Shown: positions 33,075 to 42,293, counted from the first letter of the stretch. The stretch is 49,901 nucleotides of DNA from Lachnospiraceae bacterium (GCA_022799355.1 JAAWOG010000021.1:1-49901); one strand, 5' to 3'. Notes: generated by a model not told the origin, from the letters alone. Numbers and translations: made by a program.

Positions 33075-33440
33075 ATGTCCGTATCGCTTTATTATACTGC
33101 AAGGCGGCGACAGCCAATTTCATTGCAGGAGAAAAACAGTTGTGATGAAATTGTAGCAAGTTATGATAAACAGTATCCGTTCGGGGAAATGTATGAGGGA
33201 TTTTGTATATATGATCTGAAAGCGTCAGCCGGCACAGAGGAGGAGGATGTTATTCTGGACGGTGCCACAAAGCTGCCGCCGGATGTGGATGACGAGACTT
33301 TTTTTGATATTCTCGGTTATTGGCTGGAATGTCTGGAAGAAATAGCAGGTGTGCTCACAGATGCAAAGTGGACGGTGCATCTTGATGATATGGACTTTAA
33401 ATGGTCTGAAGAAAAACATGGTTTTGTACCTGATGTATAA
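33075..33440 (+). CDS. small acidic protein of unknown function in the purine cluster
   Basis: A 121-aa protein starting MSVSLYYTARRRQP, with EMYEGFCIYDL, EDVILDGATKLPPDVD and an aromatic/acidic C-terminal half (DILGYWLECLEEIAG, WTVHLDDMDFKW). It is rich in Asp, Glu and aromatics, with no TM segment or signal. Similar small proteins, as I remember them, appear sporadically in Clostridia and resemble immunity or single-domain accessory proteins, but I cannot name a family. It is preceded by AGGAGTAAAGAAC and sits on the coding strand between purF and purB, 27 bp after purF and 21 bp before purB, so it should be co-transcribed. Its insertion into a housekeeping operon is notable. Confidence 0.7.
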   Translation: MSVSLYYTARRRQPISLQEKNSCDEIVASYDKQYPFGEMYEGFCIYDLKASAGTEEEDVILDGATKLPPDVDDETFFDILGYWLECLEEIAGVLTDAKWTVHLDDMDFKWSEEKHGFVPDV

Positions 33441-33461
33441 AGACCGGAACAGGAGATGGAG

Positions 33462-34895
33462 ATGGCAACTGACAGATACGTAAGCCCGCTTTCGGAGCGG
33501 TATGCCAGCAAGGAGATGCAGTATATTTTTTCACCGGACAAAAAGTTCCGGACCTGGAGAAAGCTGTGGATCGCCCTTGCCGAGACGGAAAAAGAGCTTG
33601 GGCTGGATATTACCCAGGAGCAGATAGACGAATTGAAAGCGAACGCGGACAATATCAACTACGATGTGGCAAAGGAGCGGGAGAAAAAGGTCCGTCATGA
33701 CGTGATGAGCCATGTGTATGCTTACGGACAGCAGTGTCCGAAGGCAAAGGGCATTATCCATCTGGGCGCGACATCCTGCTATGTGGGAGATAATACGGAT
33801 ATAATCGTGATGACGGAAGCACTGAGGCTTGTCAAGAAAAAACTGGTCAATGTGCTGGATGAACTGGCGCAGTTTGCAGATACTTATAAGGATCTTCCGA
33901 CACTTGCCTTCACCCATTTCCAGCCGGCGCAGCCCACTACGGTGGGAAAACGGGCGACACTTTGGATGCAGGAATTCTGCCTGGATCTGGAGGATCTGGA
34001 CCATGTGCTGGAGGGGATGAAGCTGCTGGGCTCTAAAGGGACTACCGGCACCCAGGCTTCGTTTATGGAACTGTTTGACGGAGACCAGAAGATTATCGAT
34101 ATGATCGATCCGATGATCGCAAAGAAGATGGGCTTTAAAGAGTGCTATCCGGTGTCTGGGCAGACTTATTCCCGGAAAGTGGATACGAGAGTCTGCAATG
34201 TACTTTCTGGCATCGCGGCTTCCGCCCATAAGATGAGCAACGATATCAGGCTTCTGCAGCATCTGAAAGAGGTGGAGGAACCCTTTGAGAAAAATCAGAT
34301 CGGTTCTTCGGCGATGGCATATAAAAGAAACCCGATGCGCAGTGAGAGGATCGCTTCCCTCTCCAGGTATGTGATGGCGGAGGCTTTGAATCCGGCGATG
34401 ACTTCGGCGGTCCAGTGGTTTGAGAGAACTCTGGATGATTCCGCGAACAAGCGGCTTTCCATTCCGGAGGCGTTTCTGGCGATCGACGGCGTGCTGGATC
34501 TGTGCCTGAACGTGGTGGATGGGCTGGTTGTGTATCCGAAGGTGATTGAAAAGCGGCTGATGAGCGAGCTGCCCTTTATGGCAACGGAGAATATTATGAT
34601 GGATGCGGTGAAGGCAGGAGGCGACAGGCAGGAGATCCATGAGAAGATCAGGCAGCTCTCCATGGAGGCAGGAAAGAATGTCAAGATCGAGGGCGGCGAA
34701 AACAATCTGCTGGAGCTGATCGCAGCGGAGGAAGCCTTCGGACTGACGAAAGAAGAGCTGGAGGAATGTATGGAGCCTTCCCGGTATATCGGCAGGGCGC
34801 CGGAGCAGGTAGATGCTTTCTTAAGCAAAGTGGTGCTGCCGATCATGGAGGAGAACAGGGAACTGCTTGGCGTAAAAGCGGAAATCACTGTTTAA
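33462..34895 (+). CDS. purB: adenylosuccinate lyase
   Basis: Cleaves SAICAR and adenylosuccinate, releasing fumarate, so it acts twice in AMP synthesis. The start is ATG 33462 (MATDRYVSPLSERY), with AGGAG 6 bp upstream; ATG 33456 is too close. About 477 aa. Seen: the family signature SSAMAYKRNPMRSERI (about residue 285), the His region GATSCYVGDNTD and TLAFTHFQPAQPTTVGKR. The YKRNP form and length match the longer type found in Clostridia and eukaryotes rather than the Bacillus type. Followed by purA at 41 bp. Confidence 0.96.
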   Translation: MATDRYVSPLSERYASKEMQYIFSPDKKFRTWRKLWIALAETEKELGLDITQEQIDELKANADNINYDVAKEREKKVRHDVMSHVYAYGQQCPKAKGIIHLGATSCYVGDNTDIIVMTEALRLVKKKLVNVLDELAQFADTYKDLPTLAFTHFQPAQPTTVGKRATLWMQEFCLDLEDLDHVLEGMKLLGSKGTTGTQASFMELFDGDQKIIDMIDPMIAKKMGFKECYPVSGQTYSRKVDTRVCNVLSGIAASAHKMSNDIRLLQHLKEVEEPFEKNQIGSSAMAYKRNPMRSERIASLSRYVMAEALNPAMTSAVQWFERTLDDSANKRLSIPEAFLAIDGVLDLCLNVVDGLVVYPKVIEKRLMSELPFMATENIMMDAVKAGGDRQEIHEKIRQLSMEAGKNVKIEGGENNLLELIAAEEAFGLTKEELEECMEPSRYIGRAPEQVDAFLSKVVLPIMEENRELLGVKAEITV

Positions 34896-34936
34896 AATAA
34901 AACAAGAAATGGCTCTGAGAAAATGGAGGAAGAAAC

Positions 34937-36235
34937 ATGGTTAAAGCGGTTGTAGGGGCAAACTGGGGAGATGAAGGAAAGGGAAAGATCACGGATATGA
35001 TGGCGGAGAATGCGGATATTATCGTCCGCTTTCAGGGCGGCGCCAACGCAGGGCATACGATCGTAAACGAATACGGCAAATTTGCACTGCATACACTGCC
35101 TTCCGGTGTATTTTACGGGCACACGACAAGCATTATCGGAAACGGCGTGGCGCTGAATATTCCCGTACTCTTTCAGGAGGTGAAGTCTATCACGGACAAG
35201 GGAGTGCCGGCGCCGAAGCTGCTTGTTTCAGACAGGGCGCAGGTTGTGATGCCTTATCATATCCTGTTTGATCAGTATGAGGAGGAGAGGCTCGGAGGGA
35301 AGTCCTTCGGCTCCACAAAGTCCGGCATTGCGCCCTTTTATTCCGATAAATACGCGAAAATCGGCATTCAGGTCAGCGATCTTTTTGATGAGGATCTGCT
35401 GCGGGATAAGCTGGAGAAGGTCTGTGAACTGAAAAATGTGACGCTGGAGCATCTGTATCATAAACCGCTGCTGCAGCCGGAAGAATTATTAGAAACGCTG
35501 CGGGAATATAAGGAGATGGTGGAGCCCTATGTCTGTGATGTGTCTCTGTATCTGCATAAGGCGCTGAAAGAGGGGAAAACGGTCCTGCTGGAAGGACAGC
35601 TCGGTACGCTGAAAGATACGGATCACGGGATTTATCCGATGGTCACAAGTTCTTCCACACTGGCGGCATACGGAGCCATCGGCGCAGGCATACCGCCCTA
35701 TGAGATCAAGCAGATCGTGACCGTATGTAAGGCATACTCTTCGGCTGTGGGCGCAGGCGCTTTTGTGTCGGAGATATTCGGGGAAGAAGCGGACGAGTTA
35801 AGACGCCGGGGCGGCGACGGCGGCGAGTACGGCGCAACGACGGGACGCCCGAGAAGAATGGGCTGGTTTGACTGTGTGGCGTCAAAATACGGCTGCCGGC
35901 TGCAGGGAACCACCGATGTGGCGTTTACGGTGCTGGATGTGCTGGGATATCTGGAGGAGATTCCTGTCTGCGTGGGATATGAGATCGACGGTGAGATGAC
36001 CACGGATTTCCCTGTCACAGGTAAACTGGAGAAGGCAAAACCGGTGCTGAAAGTGCTTCCCGGCTGGAAAAGCGATATCAGGGGCATCAGGAAATATGAG
36101 GAACTGCCGGAAAACTGCCGGAAGTATATTGAATTTATTGAACAGCAGATCGAATATCCGATCACCATGGTCAGCAACGGTCCGGGGAGAGAGGATATCA
36201 TCTACAGAGAGAGCAGCCTGAGGGTAACCGTATGA
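34937..36235 (+). CDS. purA: adenylosuccinate synthetase
   Basis: Makes adenylosuccinate from IMP and aspartate with GTP, feeding purB. A 432-aa protein with the P-loop-like start VVGANWGDEGKGKITD (catalytic Asp and Lys), QGGANAGHTIV (catalytic His), and TTGRPRRMGWFD near residue 300. Ribosome site GGAGGAAGAAAC. Its stop overlaps the start of the HAD gene (ATGA), indicating coupling. Grouping of purC, purF, purB and purA allows co-ordinate AMP synthesis. Confidence 0.97.
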   Translation: MVKAVVGANWGDEGKGKITDMMAENADIIVRFQGGANAGHTIVNEYGKFALHTLPSGVFYGHTTSIIGNGVALNIPVLFQEVKSITDKGVPAPKLLVSDRAQVVMPYHILFDQYEEERLGGKSFGSTKSGIAPFYSDKYAKIGIQVSDLFDEDLLRDKLEKVCELKNVTLEHLYHKPLLQPEELLETLREYKEMVEPYVCDVSLYLHKALKEGKTVLLEGQLGTLKDTDHGIYPMVTSSSTLAAYGAIGAGIPPYEIKQIVTVCKAYSSAVGAGAFVSEIFGEEADELRRRGGDGGEYGATTGRPRRMGWFDCVASKYGCRLQGTTDVAFTVLDVLGYLEEIPVCVGYEIDGEMTTDFPVTGKLEKAKPVLKVLPGWKSDIRGIRKYEELPENCRKYIEFIEQQIEYPITMVSNGPGREDIIYRESSLRVTV

Positions 36236-36840
36236 TCAGAAATATAATCTTTGATATCGGCAACGTACTGGCGGATTTCTGCTGGAAGGATTTCTTTATG
36301 GGATTCGGGTACGAGGGAGAGATACTTGAGAAGCTGGCGGCGGCTACGGTAAAAAGTTCCATGTGGGATGAAGTGGACCGGGGCGTCCTCAGCGATGAAG
36401 AGCTGGTGGAAGGCTTTATCAACAATGAGCCCTCCCTGGAGAAAGAACTGCGCCGGATCTTTGAAAATGTCCATGGTATGGTAGTAAAACGGGAGTATGC
36501 GATTCCCTGGATCAGGAAGTTTAAGGAAGCGGGGTATCACTGTTATTATCTCTCCAATTTCAGCCGCAAGGCGCATACGGAGTGCGCGGACGCCCTGGAT
36601 TTTCTGGAATATATGGAGGGCGGTATTTTATCCTATCGGGATAAGCTGATCAAGCCGGACAGGGCGGTCTATGAGCTGCTGCTTGACAGGTACGGGCTGA
36701 AAGCACAGGAGTGTGTTTTTCTGGATGATACCGAAAAGAATCTGCCGCCGGCGGAAGCGCTCGGCATCCATACGATCCTGTTCAGGGACAAAGCCCGGGC
36801 GGAGAAGGAACTGGAGGTGCTCGGCGTACACATGGATTGA
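36232..36840 (+). CDS. HAD-superfamily phosphatase
   Basis: A 202-aa HAD hydrolase, subfamily IA variant 3 type. Motif I FDIGNVLADF (about residues 6-15), where the usual second Asp (DxD) is replaced by DxG, as in many YihX-like phosphatases; motif II YYLSNFS; Lys in DKLIKPDRAVYELLL; motif IV FLDDTEKNLPPAEALG. It overlaps purA by 4 bases, so its substrate may be a sugar phosphate or nucleotide related to purine metabolism; this is inference. Confidence 0.9.
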   Translation: MIRNIIFDIGNVLADFCWKDFFMGFGYEGEILEKLAAATVKSSMWDEVDRGVLSDEELVEGFINNEPSLEKELRRIFENVHGMVVKREYAIPWIRKFKEAGYHCYYLSNFSRKAHTECADALDFLEYMEGGILSYRDKLIKPDRAVYELLLDRYGLKAQECVFLDDTEKNLPPAEALGIHTILFRDKARAEKELEVLGVHMD

Positions 36841-36924
36841 GGCGGCGGTCCGATTCTACCGTGAAGAGATATACATACGGCATGTATGATATAGATAAAA
36901 ATGTATAGTAAGGAGTAATGTATT

Positions 36925-37431
36925 ATGGCTTTATTAAAGAAATGGCGGGATACCGCATATTCGGAGACTGCAAACAAGGGTGACCTGCAGAGATTATGGA
37001 ACCAGTATTTTGAGGATGAGAAGGGGATCTATGCCCAGCTTCTGAAAAACCCGGATGAAGTGGTGAGAGGAACCGTGAAGGAACTGGCGGAGAAGTATGA
37101 TGTGAGCGTGATGACCATGACCGGTTTTCTGGACGGCATCAACGACAGCCTGAAAGAGCCAAATCCCATTGAGGAGATGGAGGAGGATACGGTGGTCAAT
37201 CTCGGTTTTGAGAAGGAACTGCTGTATAAGAACATGGTGGCGGCAGGCGCCGACTGGCTCTACAATTTAGAGGAGTGGGAGCCGATCTTTGATGAGGAGA
37301 AACGGAAAGAGCTCTATAAGGAGCAGAAATCTTCCACAACGATTGTGAAGGAAGATAAAGTATACCCGAATGATCCCTGTCCCTGCGGCAGCGGCAGGAA
37401 ATATAAAAAATGCTGCGGGAAAGGAAAATAA
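36925..37431 (+). CDS. SEC-C zinc-motif protein
   Basis: A 168-aa protein. The C-terminal 20 residues are a SEC-C zinc motif ([17 protein letters not shown]), the same fold as the SecA tail. The rest ([14 protein letters not shown] through [16 protein letters not shown]) is helical and acidic, similar to Clostridial SEC-C proteins of unknown role. The hairpin-like ATACAT...ATGTAT about 60 bp upstream and AT-rich sequence may mark a new promoter. It is immediately followed by the DUF4125 gene. Confidence 0.85.
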   Translation: MALLKKWRDTAYSETANKGDLQRLWNQYFEDEKGIYAQLLKNPDEVVRGTVKELAEKYDVSVMTMTGFLDGINDSLKEPNPIEEMEEDTVVNLGFEKELLYKNMVAAGADWLYNLEEWEPIFDEEKRKELYKEQKSSTTIVKEDKVYPNDPCPCGSGRKYKKCCGKGK

Positions 37432-37432
37432 G

Positions 37433-38071
37433 ATGGCGGAGTTGGGGAAAAAGGAGCAGCTTGTATTTGAGATCACACAGCTTGAGTGGGATATGTTCCA
37501 GCATGTGTATAATACCGGCGGCAGGGCGTCCTGCCAGGATAATCCCGATACTTTTTTTAAGATGCGTATGAGCCAGTGGCTGGCCTATTCCGAGGAAGTG
37601 TTAGAGAGCTATAAGGCTGACTGTGTGAAGGCGATCGAGAACGGGGATAACCTGCTGTGGCAGAAGTACGCCCGCATGATGGAGACCACCTATCCGGAGG
37701 AATATGAGAACGTAAAGCAGTATCTGCCGGAGATTTCCAAAGAGAGCAAAGAGAAGATCGAGGAGATCGTGAAGATCCATATGGAGTGGGATGCTTATAT
37801 GGCAGAGCACTATCCGAATATCAGAAAGCGGGGGCGCGTGGCGACCACCGGGGAGGATGATCCGATGGCGGGTTCCTCCACGGAAAGCTATCTGCGCTGT
37901 GAACTGATGTCCTATTCTGAGAGGACAAGGGATCTGATCTTCGCGGAGACAAAGGCGGCGTATGCAGGGGGAGAGAACACCCTGAAAGAGATCATAACCA
38001 ATGAGACAAGGTTTTACGGGTATGAGAGCCTGGATGAGGCGGAGAAAAAACACGGGGAGATCAGGATCTGA
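37433..38071 (+). CDS. DUF4125 family protein
   Basis: A 212-aa protein starting at ATG 37433, one base after the SEC-C stop, behind AAAGGAAAA; the frame also extends into the previous gene without support. The opening KEQLVFEITQLEWDMFQHV and NTGGRASCQDNPDTFFKMR are the characteristic start of DUF4125, and it ends LDEAEKKHGEIRI. It is acidic and helical without membrane segments. Function is unknown. Co-transcribed with the SEC-C protein; ends at a strong terminator. Confidence 0.88.
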   Translation: MAELGKKEQLVFEITQLEWDMFQHVYNTGGRASCQDNPDTFFKMRMSQWLAYSEEVLESYKADCVKAIENGDNLLWQKYARMMETTYPEEYENVKQYLPEISKESKEKIEEIVKIHMEWDAYMAEHYPNIRKRGRVATTGEDDPMAGSSTESYLRCELMSYSERTRDLIFAETKAAYAGGENTLKEIITNETRFYGYESLDEAEKKHGEIRI

Positions 38072-38087
38072 GAGGAGAAGTAAAATC

Positions 38088-38136
38088 AAAAGACTGACAG
38101 ATGGCATGGTAAGCGCCGGCCTGTCAGTCTTTTTTA
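38088..38136 (+). terminator. intrinsic terminator after the DUF4125 gene
   Basis: AAAAGACTGACAG (38088-38100) pairs with CTGTCAGTCTTTT (38121-38133), a 20-nt loop, followed by TT. The left A-run allows function in both directions for the convergent MATE gene. Confidence 0.88.
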
Positions 38137-38144
38137 TATAGTTT

Positions 38145-39491
38145 TTATACTTGCTGTTTGCGGCCCGCATTGATATCCCTGAAATACATAAGCAGGCAGA
38201 TTACCGTTAAAAGCGCTTCCACAACGGGCTGCGCCGCGATCACGCCGTTCAGTTTCCAGAAATGATTCAGGAGAATTACGCCCGGAATAAACAGCACCGC
38301 ATTTCTCAGGATGGTAATGGAAAGTGATTTCAGCGCCTTTCCCAATGCCTGAAAATAACTTGTCATCGTATTGATTACACCGAGCAACGGAGCCGACAGG
38401 CAGAGGATTCTCAAAAAGTATCCGGTCTGTTCAATCAAAACATCTTCCGTAAGGAATATGGCGGCTAAGAGTTTTCCGAACAGTATGAAGATGGCAGTAA
38501 ATACCGCGCCGATGGCAAGCCCGTATAATACCGTATACTTTATGATATCGGACATTTTCTTTTTCTCGTTTCCTCCGTAGCAATAACCGGTCAAAGGCGC
38601 AACGCCCTGGGAGAGTCCCACTGACAGCAGGATCGGGATCATATCAAGCTTATAGGCGATTCCGTAGGAGGCTACCGCGTCGGAGCCGTAGATACTGATA
38701 TAATTGTTCAGGACGATATTGGAAACACTCATCAGTACCGTAATGAGGGCTCCCGGAATACCGATGCTGACGATATTGCGGATCATTACCGGCTTTGGCG
38801 GCAGAGGTTTCAGCGTCAGAGGAACAGGGGCTGTCTCCCCGGAACTTTCACGGATCATGCAGACCATATAGTATACTGTCGCACATACAAAACCCAGAGA
38901 AGTGGCAAGTGCGGCTCCGGCTGTTCCCCAGCCCCAGATAGCTATAAAAATATAGTCCAGTATCATGTTGATCACATTTCCAAGCACCAGCCCGACGGTG
39001 CTTTGCCTGATCATGCCGGCCGACCGGAACAGATGGACAAATCCGTTTGCCAGCATAATAAAAGGGGCTCCCGCAAATATCCATTTCAGATAGTCACAGG
39101 TGTAAGCCATATTTTCCGCATCGGCACCGGATATTTTTGCCAGCGGCTGTAAAAACAGCAGTCCCAGCACAAGGGTAAGTACACCGGCCGCTGCCATCGC
39201 ATAGACACAAAAATTCATTGCGGCGCCGGATTCTTCATTCTTTTTTTCTCCCAGTAACCGGGCAATGACACTGCTGCCTCCCATTCCGAAAATGCAGGCG
39301 ATTGACATGATAATAAGCAGGATGGGCGCGCATAAAGTTACGGCGGCGATGGTTGCGGGTTCTTTTGTGAGGGAAACAAAAAACGTGTCGGCAATATTGT
39401 AGATAAGCGTTGTAAGCTGCCCCAGCATGGCAGGCAGGCCGACTCTCATAATAGCTTTTGGAATATTCTTTTCTTCAAAAACAGATGTCAT
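38145..39491 (-). CDS. MATE-family efflux transporter
   Basis: A 448-aa membrane protein starting at ATG 39491 (MTSVFEEKNIPKAI) behind AGAAAGGAAAG; the frame continues to 39758 through the divergent gene without support. It has about 12 hydrophobic segments, and the typical opening GLPAMLGQLTTLIYNIADTFFV with a repeated arrangement in the second half (GIPGALITVLMSVSNIVLNN). It probably expels cationic drugs or metabolites by sodium or proton exchange. It is divergent from a Crp/Fnr-type regulator with an 87-bp spacer holding a palindrome, so it is probably that regulator's target. Confidence 0.94.
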   Translation of the reverse strand: MTSVFEEKNIPKAIMRVGLPAMLGQLTTLIYNIADTFFVSLTKEPATIAAVTLCAPILLIIMSIACIFGMGGSSVIARLLGEKKNEESGAAMNFCVYAMAAAGVLTLVLGLLFLQPLAKISGADAENMAYTCDYLKWIFAGAPFIMLANGFVHLFRSAGMIRQSTVGLVLGNVINMILDYIFIAIWGWGTAGAALATSLGFVCATVYYMVCMIRESSGETAPVPLTLKPLPPKPVMIRNIVSIGIPGALITVLMSVSNIVLNNYISIYGSDAVASYGIAYKLDMIPILLSVGLSQGVAPLTGYCYGGNEKKKMSDIIKYTVLYGLAIGAVFTAIFILFGKLLAAIFLTEDVLIEQTGYFLRILCLSAPLLGVINTMTSYFQALGKALKSLSITILRNAVLFIPGVILLNHFWKLNGVIAAQPVVEALLTVICLLMYFRDINAGRKQQV

Positions 39492-39550
39492 AAGTTTCTT
39501 TCCTTTCTTGCGGTTTTCCTTATTATCCGGTAAAATAAATTCAAAAACCG

Positions 39551-39562
39551 GGACATATGTCC
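39551..39562. promoter_or_regulatory. palindromic operator candidate between MATE and Crp/Fnr genes
   Basis: GGACATATGTCC is a perfect 12-bp palindrome midway between the two divergent starts, 17 bp before the regulator's ATG. It is not a canonical CRP (TGTGA-N6-TCACA) or FNR site. Confidence 0.5.
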
Positions 39563-39578
39563 TGTTTATGGGGGCTTT

Positions 39579-40199
39579 ATGGAAAGAATATATGACAAAA
39601 AGAAAATTGCGGACTGTATCGCAGGCAGTAAATATCATGATGTGCTGGAGGCATCGGATATTGATTTTTATCTGACCAGATATGAAAAAGGCGAGCTGGT
39701 GAGTTCTCCTTTTGAAAAAGAACTTTTGTTCCGGATCGTGGAGCAGGGTTCGATTCATATCTGCCTGATCCGTGATGACGGCACACGTTATTCGCTGTCA
39801 AACGGGGCTACGGACTATTTTCTCGGGGACATGGAGATCTTTTATCCCAGAAGCAACAATATATATGCCGAGGCTGCCGAAAACCTTCTCTGCATTTCCT
39901 TTTCCATTGAAAAGTATAAGGAAAAGCTGCTCTCCGATCCCCGGTTTTTGGCACTTATCTGTAAAAGCCTATCCGCCAAGATCGGGACGATGACGACAAT
40001 GGACGCAGAACCGGCTTCCCTGACGGAGAGGGTTATATCTTATATGAAATACAAATGCGGTGACGGGACCTTAAAGGGAGTTGAGAAGGCGGCATTTCAT
40101 CTTCATTGCAGCCCAAGACAGCTTCAGAGGATTTTAAATCGTATTGAGGCGGAGGGGCTTGTCAGAAAGCTTGGAAAAGGGACATATAAGCTGGTGTAG
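39579..40199 (+). CDS. Crp/Fnr-type transcriptional regulator (YeiL-like)
   Basis: A 206-aa protein with an N-terminal cyclic-nucleotide-binding beta roll (about residues 25-120: GELVSSPFEKELLFRIVEQG, FLGDMEIFY) and a C-terminal winged helix (about 150-206: ERVISYMKYK, HLHCSPRQLQRILNRIEAEG). There is no FNR-type cysteine cluster at the N-terminus. The DNA-binding helix CSPRQLQRIL departs from the CRP consensus. Genes of this type next to a MATE transporter are recurrent in Clostridia, and the palindrome between them is a plausible binding site. Confidence 0.88.
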   Translation: MERIYDKKKIADCIAGSKYHDVLEASDIDFYLTRYEKGELVSSPFEKELLFRIVEQGSIHICLIRDDGTRYSLSNGATDYFLGDMEIFYPRSNNIYAEAAENLLCISFSIEKYKEKLLSDPRFLALICKSLSAKIGTMTTMDAEPASLTERVISYMKYKCGDGTLKGVEKAAFHLHCSPRQLQRILNRIEAEGLVRKLGKGTYKLV

Positions 40200-40241
40200 G
40201 CGGCAGAGAGGGGAAAGACGATCAAAGGAGAGGTGCACCCT

Positions 40242-40946
40242 TTAAAAATGCAGCCTCCTCCTTGCCTCTTCCCGCACCCTTGGCAGCAGCAGTATCGTGA
40301 CGATGGCGATGATAAAGACCACGCAGACCGTCAAAACGATAGCGGACCAGGTAAGGCGCATCGGACTTGCCAGAAAATTTCTGCACAGCAGTTCGATACC
40401 GATGCAGGAAAAGGAGATCAGTGAAAAGATATAGAGCGTTACCGAGAAAAAGGAACGGTTTACCTTTAATAAAAACAGCAGGAATACTTCAAATAACAAG
40501 GTAAACATGGCAGTGATCGGAAGCCCTAAATAATAGAGCCAGTCTGCGGAGCCGGTCAGGCGGGAGATCAGGTACAGGTAAAAAGAGACTGCCATTCCGT
40601 CCAACAGGACGGCGAGGAAGGGGGATAGTTTTCTGTAAAAGATAAAAGGAATGCAGATCACCCAGATAATCAGGCAGAAGCCGATCACCAGAAGGGACCA
40701 GAGGTTTCTGGAAAAGACAAGCTGGTTTAACAGTCCGCAGGTAATACTGATCGTGATAAGAAGGACGCTGACGAAGATCGCAGCGTCTTTTCTGCGTGCG
40801 GGTTCCACCTTTCCCCTTCTGTCCGGATAGGGGGAAGATGTCTCAAAACAGGGGATATTGTTGGGATCAAGCACAGGAGTATTGCAAAGGGGACATTTTT
40901 TTAAAGAGGGTTCGAGTTCTACTCCGCAGTGTACACAGTATGACAT
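40242..40946 (-). CDS. DUF6320 zinc-ribbon membrane protein
   Basis: A 234-aa protein with an N-terminal zinc ribbon (YCVHCGVELEPSLKKCPLC, residues 3-21), a short linker, then about six hydrophobic segments (first ISITCGLLNQLVF, last IAIVTILLLP). It matches DUF6320 as I remember it. It starts 6 bp after the acyltransferase stop and is on the same transcript. The ribbon faces the cytoplasm. Function unknown; the constant association with the acyltransferase suggests a partner role in lipid or envelope modification. Confidence 0.78.
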   Translation of the reverse strand: MSYCVHCGVELEPSLKKCPLCNTPVLDPNNIPCFETSSPYPDRRGKVEPARRKDAAIFVSVLLITISITCGLLNQLVFSRNLWSLLVIGFCLIIWVICIPFIFYRKLSPFLAVLLDGMAVSFYLYLISRLTGSADWLYYLGLPITAMFTLLFEVFLLFLLKVNRSFFSVTLYIFSLISFSCIGIELLCRNFLASPMRLTWSAIVLTVCVVFIIAIVTILLLPRVREEARRRLHF

Positions 40947-40952
40947 AATATA

Positions 40953-42293
40953 TTACCTTTCTTTTTTGACTTTGTTGGTTCGGTCCGGCACGGCAACTTC
41001 ACGGTTGCTCTCTATGGTAACATGGATGCCGTCCTTTACGAGCCTTCGGAAAAAATAACGTTCCACATCGGCTTCTTTGATGCTGCTGGCAAAACCGATG
41101 GTCAGGGCGTCCTGGAAACTGATGATGGCGCAGTTGGTCCGGCTGGAGAAGGGCTGCCCCATGCAGATATCAAAGCGTTCGAGATAGGGCGCCATATCTT
41201 CGGGCACTTTCAGAGCGCCCATATTGGTGAGTCCGGCGGAAGAATTTTTATCCTGCACCCGGGTGTAAAAAAGCCTGACCACAAAATCCTTTAAAAACAG
41301 AGGCACAATGCGGATCAGCGGATGGCGCTGGGTGGCGGCGTTGGTGGTGATATCTCCCCGCAGGAATTTCTCGTTGATGTAATACTGCATGTAATTGTGG
41401 ACATGCAGGACGATCTCCTCAAAGCTGTACTCCCCGAGTCTGGGATCGACGGAAGGGTAGATCATCGTGATAAAGTTTCGCAGCGTTTTGGAAGGAAAAA
41501 AACGCCGCAGATTGACCGGCATGGCAATCCTGACAGGAAGGAGCCGGTGCGGATTCTCGCTCTCCTGTTTCTGCAGAAGGGCGTAGAGCAGCACGGCATT
41601 TAAATATTCCGTGATGGTCACATGGTAGGTTTTTGCCACCTTTTTGACTTCCGACGCGGAGAGAATGCCGTTGATGATATTCAGTGTATAGAAGGGTTCC
41701 TTCGTACCGCGCACCCGGTAAGTTTTTTCACTGGGACGGGGCGGGCGCACATTGGCATTGGAATAGCGCATATAGGCGTCTTCCAGTTCTCCGGGATCGG
41801 GTTTTTCCGCAATATCCAGAACAAAACCGCCGCACCTTATGGAAGCTCCCAGGAGCCTTAAATACTGGGCGGTAATCGTCTGCAGGATATACATGCCTCC
41901 GGTGCCGTCCCCGAGGGAGTGGTGAGCTTCCAGAGAGATCCTGCGGCCGTAATAGTAGATCCGTAAAAGATAACGGTTGTTTGCTTTAAAGGGCATGGGC
42001 ATACAGGGATTATAGATATCCTTCTGCACAAAGGGGCCGGGCCTGTCGTTGGGTTCCAAATACCGCCAGAACAGCCCTTTCCGGATGGCGGATTTATAGG
42101 TCGGAAAACGGGGCAGCGTCATATCCACCGCCTTTTGCAGAATTTCCGGTTTTATTTCCTCTTTCAGTAAAACGGAGAGCCGGTAAACGGAGGAAAAATC
42201 GCGGCGCTGCAGCGTAGGATAAACGATGGCTGATAAATCCAGCTTATACCAGGTGCTCCGCACCGGTTTTTTTGCGTGTTTTTTTTGTTTCAT
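40953..42293 (-). CDS. condensation-type acyltransferase (alcohol acetyltransferase-like)
   Basis: A 446-aa protein of the BAHD/condensation/wax-ester-synthase superfamily. The catalytic motif HHSLGDGTGG (about residues 128-137) is an intact HHxxxDG. The second half has the conserved VRIAMPVNLRRFFPSKTLRN and SSAGLTNMGALKVP. The basic N-terminus (MKQKKHAKKPVRSTWYKLD) has no signal peptide, so it is cytoplasmic. It should transfer an acyl group from a CoA or carrier to an alcohol or amine. It is first in a two-gene operon with DUF6320 and divergent from an HSL-type esterase. The substrate is unknown. Confidence 0.8.
   Translation of the reverse strand: MKQKKHAKKPVRSTWYKLDLSAIVYPTLQRRDFSSVYRLSVLLKEEIKPEILQKAVDMTLPRFPTYKSAIRKGLFWRYLEPNDRPGPFVQKDIYNPCMPMPFKANNRYLLRIYYYGRRISLEAHHSLGDGTGGMYILQTITAQYLRLLGASIRCGGFVLDIAEKPDPGELEDAYMRYSNANVRPPRPSEKTYRVRGTKEPFYTLNIINGILSASEVKKVAKTYHVTITEYLNAVLLYALLQKQESENPHRLLPVRIAMPVNLRRFFPSKTLRNFITMIYPSVDPRLGEYSFEEIVLHVHNYMQYYINEKFLRGDITTNAATQRHPLIRIVPLFLKDFVVRLFYTRVQDKNSSAGLTNMGALKVPEDMAPYLERFDICMGQPFSSRTNCAIISFQDALTIGFASSIKEADVERYFFRRLVKDGIHVTIESNREVAVPDRTNKVKKER

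Noticed and set aside
39492-39758. N-terminal extension of the MATE frame
   Set aside because: It would run through the divergent regulator gene; a good ribosome site marks ATG 39491 as the start.
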